Shown here: one piece after another, positions 1 to 4,427 of the stretch
Layout: the number at the start of each line of letters is the position of its first letter
Numbering within the stretch: the stretch's first letter is position 1
Assembly (NCBI GenBank): GCA_031257725.1
Contig: JAIROD010000761.1
Span: 1-5,491 of the forward strand
Direction: 5' to 3'
DNA length: 5,491 nucleotides
DNA from: Planctomycetaceae bacterium
GTDB lineage: Bacteria; Planctomycetota; Planctomycetia; Pirellulales; Thermoguttaceae
Notes under the pieces: model-generated
What the model was told of the DNA's origin: nothing
What the model saw: the letters and a program-made list of their open reading frames with translations, nothing else
Database searches by the model: none
Made by a program: the position numbers and the translations under genes

Positions 1-110
1 ATGTTGGTGAATTGATCGTTGGTGTTTTTTCTACCAACATTTAGTCCCTAGCGGGACGAGTGTTGTTGATTGACCTCGTTGGCTACCAAGATGTTGTCCC
101 TACGGGACAG
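1..110. repeat. Hairpin repeat cluster, locus 1 (GTCCC-TA-GGGAC family)
   Basis: This stretch holds two small hairpins in the same orientation. The first is GTCCC/GGGAC at 44-48 and 53-57 with loop TAGC. The second is TGTCCC/GGGACA at 95-100 and 104-109 with loop TAC. Each is preceded by a CTACCAA box, at 31 and 83, so the period is 52 bp. The linker between them contains TTGATTGACCT. Bases 1-9 (ATGTTGGTG) are the reverse complement of a CACCAACAT box, so a further inverted unit probably continues left of the window. The same modules recur at 4105-4233. The layout resembles REP/BIME-type intergenic repeats, but no RAYT transposase is present here. No T-run follows the hairpins in the minus direction, so this is not an obvious terminator for the gene ending at 167. 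Confidence 0.75.
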
Positions 111-166
111 AAAAAGGAATATTCACCGCTACTGAATAGTTACAAACACCAAATAAAATATTGTGA

Positions 167-1411
167 TTAAGGCGAGGCGTTGTATTTTCGCAGAGCGAAT
201 TGTTCGATCATTTCCAGATTTGGTTCAAAACCGATTCCCGGTTCATTCCAAAGTTCAATAACCATTCGTTTTTCTCCAGCCAAAATATTGTTGCCATGAT
301 ATGGAACCGTTCTTTCCGAAACCATTTCGCCATACTTATTGGGATGAACATCAAACCGGTTGGTATGTTGTTCACTTGGTTTAACCGGTTCAGGTTTGAG
401 GATGGGTTTGAGCGGGATACCGGGATCATCGGTTAGATGTTCCTCAAACCGGACGTAATCTGTCGGGCGCGTAACATAAGGCAATGAAGAAAGCGCAACA
501 ACAAAACGATAACCAATCGAAGTCATAATATCCGCTCCCACATAACAGTCAACCTCACTGCTTTGAGCCATATTGTGAATTGTTTTAGCGTCCGTCAGAC
601 CGCCGACCTTGCCTGGTTTAAGACAGAATGTTCCGGCACTCCGCAGGTCTAGCGCAATTTCCGCCTGATGCGGCATTGTAATTGATTCGTCAAGACAAAT
701 TGGAGTCCGAATCGAATCCTGAAGCATGGCGTGTCCGACAAATTCACTGGAAGAAAGCGGTTGTTCCAGTAAAGCAGGCATAAAATCATCGAAACGATAA
801 ATGGTATCGCTATGACGTTCCAAGCTGAGTGAACCTTCGACATCGCATTGAATCATCTGAGTCGGATGGTTATTCCGCACCGCGCCGAGTACCTGAAGAT
901 CCCAACCGGGTCGGATTTTAAGCGTGATTCGTTTGAAACCGTCCGACACTGCCCGCTTAATATCTTCAAAAAAATCATCCGGCGATTCAAAACGGTCAAA
1001 GGAAAGTCCCAACTCTATTTCTTTTCCAATGTCGCCGCCCAATGTTTTATGTAACGGTTCATTCTTTGATTGGGAATACATGTCCCACCATGCGAGATCA
1101 AATAAAGCTTTTGCATGACGGTTTCCTTTGATGTCCTGAAATAACGTACTGATTTGTTCGCCGGAATCAATATTGGGTGATTTGAGAAAACGTGGAATCA
1201 GACATTCATGAACACATTCAAACACTTCCGATGACCATGCCGCGGTCAAGGTTGGTTCGTTACCCGGAAACACCTCGCCCCAACCAACAAGACCATCAGA
1301 ACATAATCGAAGCAATACCGTATCGAAATAATCCAACCGTACATCCGCCATCGTATAAGGTTGGGCTAATGGAAAACGTACAAGATAAATATTAATCTGA
1401 TCAATTTTCAT
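167..1411 (-). CDS. Enolase-superfamily enzyme, OSBS / N-acylamino-acid racemase-like (MLE subgroup)
   Basis: The product has 414 residues. The N-terminal capping domain has the family pattern, with DGLVGWGEV at about 39-47. The barrel carries the muconate-lactonizing-subgroup residues: catalytic Lys165 in TLKIRPGWD, metal ligands Asp190 (QCDVEG), Glu216 (LEQPL) and Asp241 (CLDES), and the opposite Lys265 in LKPGKVGG. The KIxPGWD and KPGxVGG strings are typical of o-succinylbenzoate synthase and N-acylamino-acid racemase, so a cytoplasmic, divalent-metal-dependent racemase, epimerase or dehydratase is expected. Two features are odd. The usual GGMLESGIG substrate loop reads GADIMTSIG at 292-300. 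About 40-45 extra residues, rich in proline and charge, lie between FEEHL (322-326) and the terminal PGIGFEP (391-397), making the protein longer than the roughly 370 residues usual for the family. The first KxK lysine is Thr163. The start is the first possible one: an in-frame TAA lies 17 codons upstream with no ATG, GTG or TTG between. No clear Shine-Dalgarno is seen. The fold is secure; the substrate is not, and no menaquinone genes are nearby. Confidence 0.9.
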   Translation of the reverse strand: MKIDQINIYLVRFPLAQPYTMADVRLDYFDTVLLRLCSDGLVGWGEVFPGNEPTLTAAWSSEVFECVHECLIPRFLKSPNIDSGEQISTLFQDIKGNRHAKALFDLAWWDMYSQSKNEPLHKTLGGDIGKEIELGLSFDRFESPDDFFEDIKRAVSDGFKRITLKIRPGWDLQVLGAVRNNHPTQMIQCDVEGSLSLERHSDTIYRFDDFMPALLEQPLSSSEFVGHAMLQDSIRTPICLDESITMPHQAEIALDLRSAGTFCLKPGKVGGLTDAKTIHNMAQSSEVDCYVGADIMTSIGYRFVVALSSLPYVTRPTDYVRFEEHLTDDPGIPLKPILKPEPVKPSEQHTNRFDVHPNKYGEMVSERTVPYHGNNILAGEKRMVIELWNEPGIGFEPNLEMIEQFALRKYNASP

Positions 1412-1496
1412 AATGTTATAATAACGTTCAGTAGTGATACGCCTAAGAAATGAATGGAATAGTTACAAAACAGAACCAATATATCATATTGCAGCG

Positions 1497-1726
1497 GATA
1501 GGGAATAGCGGTGGTACCGTTTTGTGGATGGAAAATCGGCGGCGGAATGGGAGTGTTTGGCGTGTACCCGTCTCTTTTAATTTTTATTAGTCCTGCAAGG
1601 ACATTTCCAATGTAGCCGTGTGTGCGGTGTACTCACCGTACACACGGAAAAATACCAGGATTATCATTTTTACCATTTTGTTCCGTTGGTATTGCGTTAT
1701 TCAAATAAAAACATTGATTCCCTATC
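1497..1726. repeat. Possible small non-autonomous element with 10-bp inverted ends
   Basis: GATAGGGAAT at 1497-1506 is matched exactly in reverse complement by ATTCCCTATC at 1717-1726. The 230 bp they enclose carry two other hairpins and no ORF. The right-hand motif extends to GATTCCCTATCGTTA (1716-1730), a 15-bp exact match to 4399-4413 at the edge of the other repeat mosaic. I see no target-site duplication, and the inverted repeat 1683-1747 straddles the right end, so the boundaries are tentative. Confidence 0.3.
1616..1647. repeat. Strong palindrome, 14-bp stem with 4-nt loop
   Basis: CCGTGTGTGCGGTG (1616-1629) faces CACCGTACACACGG (1634-1647) across TACT. All 14 positions pair in a plus-strand transcript if one G-U is allowed (1624 with 1639); in a minus-strand transcript that pair is an A-C mismatch. 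In the minus direction no T-run follows, so it does not look like an intrinsic terminator of the methionine gene. It lies about 205 bp upstream of the enolase-superfamily start. It could be an operator for a dimeric regulator, a transcript-stabilising 3' hairpin, or a dispersed repeat. Confidence 0.7.
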
Positions 1727-1747
1727 GTTACAACGCAAAACCAACGG
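1683..1747. repeat. Inverted repeat, 16-bp arms with 33-bp loop
   Basis: CCGTTGGTATTGCGTT (1683-1698) and AACGCAAAACCAACGG (1732-1747) are reverse complements at 15 of 16 positions; the mismatch is A1691/A1739. The loop contains the recurrent GATTCCCTATCGTTA motif (1716-1730). The structure lies 84 bp beyond the stop of the methionine gene, within reach of its transcript 3' end. It could stabilise that mRNA or mark the end of a repeat element. Confidence 0.7.
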
Positions 1748-1775
1748 CTAGGTTGGAAACATCCCGCTGGGATGT
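1737..1775 (-). terminator. Possible weak terminator region after metX-metW
   Basis: Read on the minus strand, an ACATCCC/GGGATGT hairpin (7-bp stem, 3-nt loop, 1759-1775) is followed by TTT. A CCAAC/GTTGG hairpin (5-bp stem, 1741-1756) is followed by TTTT (1740-1737). Position and order suit a terminator for the gene ending at 1831. The second stem is short and the T-runs are poor, and the first hairpin looks like a member of the GGGA-type repeat hairpins in this window, so a repeat origin is equally possible. Confidence 0.3.
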
Positions 1776-1830
1776 AAAAAACTGCACTGAAATAGGACAA
1801 AAAATTAAAATAGACAGTTACAATATTTTT

Positions 1831-3624
1831 TCACGAAAGTCCGCGGCTCAGTACAACAATGACCACATCGGCATTTTGATTGGGATCATCGTCAACTTGT
1901 TTGTGTTGCCGTGTGTCCAGCGGAATACAATGATGGATACGGAATTTCTTTTTTGCACAAAAATCTTCGAAATCGGCTAATGTCAGAAAACGTACATCAA
2001 CGGTGTTGTACCATTCGCCGGGATCACGACCATGATCAATACGCGGAGCCTTGCCTTCCTCCGCCAAACGCCGACGGTGTTCGTGAAAACCAAGATTCGG
2101 AAAACTGACAATTCCCCGCGTGCCGACACGCAACATCTCGTCCAACACAAATTCAACATCGCTCACTGTTTGTAACGTTTTTGAAAGAATCACAAAATCA
2201 AATTGGTCATCCTCAAAAGCCTTGAGACCGGCATTCAGATCCGTTTGGACAACATCAATATCGCGACTAATACATTGTAACACATATTTTTCCTTGATTT
2301 CAAGACCAAGAACACGGTTGTTTTCACGTTGCCGAAGCCGCGCCAACAAGCCGCCCTTACCACATCCAAGATCGAGAACCTTCGCTCCGCGCGGAATCAG
2401 ATCAAGAATCTGTTCGTAATCCAACCGATCAGGACGTTGAAACAACGGCGTTTCGCCGGATGCCTGCTCACAAAATACGTTGCGCAAAAACGACCGGATC
2501 ATCTCTCCGTATAAAGGAAATTCGTGCGGTAAAAGGAATGCGTCATGTCCGTATTCACTCGGTATGTCACAATAATTAACCCGCTTGTTTAAGGAAATTA
2601 AAGCGTCAACAATTTCACGTGACAAAAATGATGGGAAAAGCCAGTCGCTTGAAAAACTCAGAATTAACCACCGGCACATTGATTTGCGCAACGACTTTTT
2701 CAACTCTTCCGGCGTACTGCCGAGATCAAAATTGTCAATCGCTTTCGAAATAACCATGTAACTGTTCGCATCAAAGCGTTCAACAAATTTGTCGCCCTGA
2801 TACGCCAGATAGGAACCGACCGAAAATTTCGTTTCAAATTTCGACTTGACCTGACGGCCTTGCGTCCGGTTTGCGTCGAATTTTTTCATCATTGATTCAC
2901 GGGACAAATAGGTAATATGCCCAAGCATTCTGGCAATCGCCAAACCGTCCGCCGGAATCACGCCTTTTTCATGATATTGACCGCCGTGAAAATTCGGATC
3001 GCTTTGAATGGCGTTACGTGCAACAATATCAAACGCCAACGCCTGACTGGTCAAACGTGCGGCAGTGGCCAATAAAATTACAGAAACCAAACGATCGGGA
3101 AATCGTGTTGACCATTCCTGCGCCATAAGCCCGCCCAGTGAACCGCCAACCACTGAAAGCAACCGTCCAATACCAAGATGATCTATCAAAAGACTTTGCA
3201 CTTCAACAATATCGCCAATCGTGATTTCAGGGAAATCAATACCGTAACGCCGTCCCGTTTTCGGATTTATATCATCCGGTCCGGTCGTCCCGCGACAACC
3301 GCCGAGACAATTTGTACAAATGACAAAAAATTGATTGGTATCAATCGGTTTGTCGGGACCAACCATGATTTCCCACCAACCCGGATCATCTTCCGCATCG
3401 TGAGAGGCAACATGGGAATCACCGGACAACGCATGACAAAGTAGAATTGCGTTGTCTTTTTTACTGTTCAGCGTGCCGTAAGTTTCGTAAGCAACTTTAA
3501 CTTCCGGCAACATGTCGCCATGCTCCAACGTTAACGGCGTTCGAAAAATAACTTCCTGAACATGACGCAACGGTTTAGCGTTACGAACGGAATCCGTACT
3601 GTCAAAATCTATTTTTGTTTCCAT
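1831..3624 (-). CDS. metX: MetX-MetW fusion: homoserine O-acyltransferase with methyltransferase-like MetW domain
   Basis: This is a 597-residue fusion. Residues 1 to about 383 are MetX, an alpha/beta-hydrolase that acylates the homoserine hydroxyl group in methionine synthesis. It shows LCHALSGDSHVA (62-73), NCLGGCRGTTGP (105-116), the nucleophile elbow GGSLGG with Ser162, SDWLFPS with Asp327, and YGHDAFLL with His360, so the Ser-Asp-His triad is complete. After a short linker (about 384-397), residues 398-597 are MetW, starting at RPDRLDY, with the SAM-binding-type motif VLDLGCGKG (416-424), LNAGL (463-467), ILSKTLQTV (479-487) and GIVSFPN (504-510). MetW is usually a separate protein of about 200 residues encoded next to metX, and both parts here are full length. 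An in-frame TAA directly precedes the ATG, which fixes it as the earliest possible start. No Shine-Dalgarno is evident. Whether the donor is acetyl-CoA or succinyl-CoA cannot be settled from family membership alone. An 803-bp gap upstream suggests its own promoter. Confidence 0.96.
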   Translation of the reverse strand: METKIDFDSTDSVRNAKPLRHVQEVIFRTPLTLEHGDMLPEVKVAYETYGTLNSKKDNAILLCHALSGDSHVASHDAEDDPGWWEIMVGPDKPIDTNQFFVICTNCLGGCRGTTGPDDINPKTGRRYGIDFPEITIGDIVEVQSLLIDHLGIGRLLSVVGGSLGGLMAQEWSTRFPDRLVSVILLATAARLTSQALAFDIVARNAIQSDPNFHGGQYHEKGVIPADGLAIARMLGHITYLSRESMMKKFDANRTQGRQVKSKFETKFSVGSYLAYQGDKFVERFDANSYMVISKAIDNFDLGSTPEELKKSLRKSMCRWLILSFSSDWLFPSFLSREIVDALISLNKRVNYCDIPSEYGHDAFLLPHEFPLYGEMIRSFLRNVFCEQASGETPLFQRPDRLDYEQILDLIPRGAKVLDLGCGKGGLLARLRQRENNRVLGLEIKEKYVLQCISRDIDVVQTDLNAGLKAFEDDQFDFVILSKTLQTVSDVEFVLDEMLRVGTRGIVSFPNLGFHEHRRRLAEEGKAPRIDHGRDPGEWYNTVDVRFLTLADFEDFCAKKKFRIHHCIPLDTRQHKQVDDDPNQNADVVIVVLSRGLS

Positions 3625-3796
3625 TTATATTTTAGTAATTTATGGGACATTAAGGATAGGAGAGACAAATTGAGACCAATAATTCTGTGATTAAAAATGA
3701 ATTTTTTAAGGGTTGCTGTTCATTATTGAATCAATGCGCAGTAGGCGGGGCAAACTTCGGGCATCTATTAATTATTATAAAAATACTCAACCGGTG
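3625..3796. other. AT-rich upstream region of metX-metW
   Basis: These 172 bases precede the metX-metW start on the minus strand and should contain its promoter and leader. They are AT-rich and contain no ORF. I find no convincing -35/-10 pair and no SAM-riboswitch-like conserved core or transcription-attenuation hairpin. This is the only part of the 803-bp spacer without obvious inverted repeats. Confidence 0.5.
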
Positions 3797-3833
3797 CAAT
3801 AAGGAATCTCTAATAATTTAGAATTTACCGCAA

Positions 3834-4035
3834 GTTAACGGCGTGGGCTTGCCCCGCGTTGTTAGGCTTAACCCACAAACACGGGGTGAACCCCGCCGTT
3901 AACAGTCAAACCAACAAACGCCGTTAACTGTGGATGATTCCTTTTGTTTTTGTTTTATCCACAGATTGACGCAGATTATCGCAGATGAGATGTGTTTGTT
4001 GGTTTGGTCGTTAACGGCGGGGTTTACCCCGCGTT
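3834..4035. repeat. GTTAACGGCG / CGGGG-CCCCG inverted-repeat family
   Basis: The decamer GTTAACGGCG occurs forward at 3834-3843 and 4010-4019, and in reverse complement at 3894-3903 and 3919-3928. Arms 3878-3919 and 3994-4035 are inverted copies with about 37 of 42 positions matching, around a 74-bp spacer. A looser inverted pair is 3834-3866 against about 3870-3903. Each copy carries a GC-rich mini-hairpin such as GCGGGG-TTTA-CCCCGC (4017-4032) or GGGG-TGAA-CCCC (3883-3894). The right arm runs into the left arm of the larger inverted repeat starting at 4014, so the families are nested or fused. Confidence 0.7.
3962..3991. repeat. Three 10-bp direct units, CAGATTGACG type
   Basis: CAGATTGACG (3962-3971), CAGATTATCG (3972-3981) and CAGATGAGAT (3982-3991) follow each other with an exact 10-bp period, preceded by TATCCA. 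I recall similar CAGATT...CGCAGAT strings in intergenic DNA of various unrelated bacteria, but I cannot verify that here. One helical turn per unit would place the repeats on one DNA face. The function is unknown. Confidence 0.5.
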
Positions 4036-4324
4036 GGTGCCAAGACAGAGTAAGTCATGCCGGTAACAATCACGAATAATCGCAAGTTGCGAAAATAAAG
4101 ATTCCGTCCCGTTAGGGACGAAATATTGGTAGAAAAAAACGCCAAATATCAATTTCACCAACATTGCGTCCCTACGGGACGCGTGTTTTTGATTGACCTT
4201 TTTTTCTACCAATATTTCGTCCCTAACGGGACGGACTATTTATTTTCACAACCTGCGATTATTCGCGATTGTTACCGGCATGACTTACTCTGTCTTGGCA
4301 CAAACGCGGGGTAAACCCCGCCGT
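4014..4324. repeat. Large inverted repeat: 126-bp arms, 59-bp spacer
   Basis: The left arm 4014-4139 and the reverse complement of the right arm 4199-4324 align without gaps and match at 120 of 126 positions, about 95%. The spacer is 4140-4198. Reading inward, each arm contains a CGGGG-TTTA-CCCCG hairpin, a unique block ending in TAACAATC, an ACGAATAATCGC block, a CGTCCC-GTTA-GGGACG hairpin and a CTACCAA-type box next to a run of seven A or T bases. The symmetry generates two near-identical 62-codon ORFs on opposite strands, which I treat as artefacts. A cruciform in DNA or a long hairpin in RNA is possible from either strand. Confidence 0.92.
4105..4233. repeat. Hairpin repeat cluster, locus 2 (GTCCC-TA-GGGAC family)
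   Basis: There are three hairpins: 4105-4120 (CGTCCC/GGGACG, loop GTTA), 4166-4182 (GCGTCCC/GGGACGC, loop TAC) and 4218-4233 (CGTCCC/GGGACG, loop TAAC). The first faces left; the other two face right with a 51-bp period. The linker between the second and third contains TTGATTGACCT, as at positions 68-76 of locus 1. The linker between the first and second is the reverse complement of bases 1-40, with about 50 of 58 positions matching when the adjoining hairpin is included. The cluster forms the centre of the large inverted repeat. Confidence 0.8.
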
Positions 4325-4326
4325 GG

Positions 4327-4366
4327 ACAAATACGAATAATCGCTTGTTGCGAAAACAAATAGTCC
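4327..4366. repeat. Third copy of the ACGAATAATCGC block
   Basis: This 40-bp segment repeats the inner part of the large inverted repeat in direct orientation relative to its left arm: ACGAATAATCGC is at 4072-4083 and 4332-4343, and inverted around 4255-4266. It continues with TTGCGAAAA and then AATAGTCC, which matches the right-arm version better than the left. It is flanked by GTGGAC (4323-4328) and GTCCAC (4363-4368), which are reverse complements. Confidence 0.7.
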
Positions 4367-4427
4367 ACTAGATAATTACCAAAAATTTATATTTTAGAGA
4401 TTCCCTATCGTTAATCGTGGTCTTGGT

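Larger units (their letters stand above)
1412..1830. other. Non-coding spacer between metX-metW and the enolase-superfamily gene
   Basis: No convincing gene lies in these 419 bases. The spacer follows the stop of the methionine gene and precedes the start of the enolase-superfamily gene on the minus strand, so it should contain the 3' end of one transcript and the promoter of the other. It holds a GTCCT/AGGAC hairpin (1590-1602), a 14-bp palindrome (1616-1647), an inverted repeat with 33-bp loop (1683-1747) and small hairpins at 1741-1775. A TATTATAAC stretch close to the start codon is too weakly placed to call as a -10 box. I see no tRNA or recognisable riboswitch. Confidence 0.7.
3797..4410. 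repeat. Repeat mosaic bounded by imperfect 17-bp inverted ends (candidate MITE-like element)
   Basis: CAATAAGGAATCTCTAA (3797-3813) and the reverse complement of 4394-4410 (CGATAGGGAATCTCTAA) agree at 15 of 17 positions. Everything between them is non-coding and dense with inverted repeats: the GTTAACGGCG family (3834-4035), the large 126-bp inverted repeat (4014-4324), the GTCCC hairpins and a 40-bp extra copy at 4327-4366. The symmetry suggests a non-autonomous mobile element or nested insertions of several. No target-site duplication is visible and no transposase lies in the window, so the call is tentative. Confidence 0.4.

Noticed and set aside
1..110. CRISPR array, suggested by short hairpin repeats at about 52-bp spacing.
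   Set aside because: Only two or three degenerate units exist, the repeats differ in length and orientation, the linkers are themselves repeated at the second locus, and no cas gene is present.
1412..1440. A TATTATAAC stretch as the -10 box of the enolase-superfamily gene.
   Set aside because: It lies only a few bases from the start codon and has no convincing -35 partner; AT-rich sequence of this kind is common in the window.
1618..1980. A 120-codon plus-strand ORF starting in the palindrome.
   Set aside because: It starts inside a hairpin, crosses repeats and overlaps the well-supported MetW 3' end in antisense. The translation shows no family features.
3625..3720. Promoter or SAM-responsive riboswitch in front of metX-metW.
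   Set aside because: Possible hexamers such as TTGTCT with a 17-base spacer to CCATAA are too weak to call, and no conserved riboswitch core or attenuator is visible.
4024..4314. Two 62-codon ORFs on opposite strands (4024-4212 minus and 4126-4314 plus) with nearly identical products.
   Set aside because: They are mirror images produced by the large inverted repeat. They run through hairpins and spacer DNA, have no ribosome binding site and resemble no known protein family, so similarity between them is not evidence of coding.
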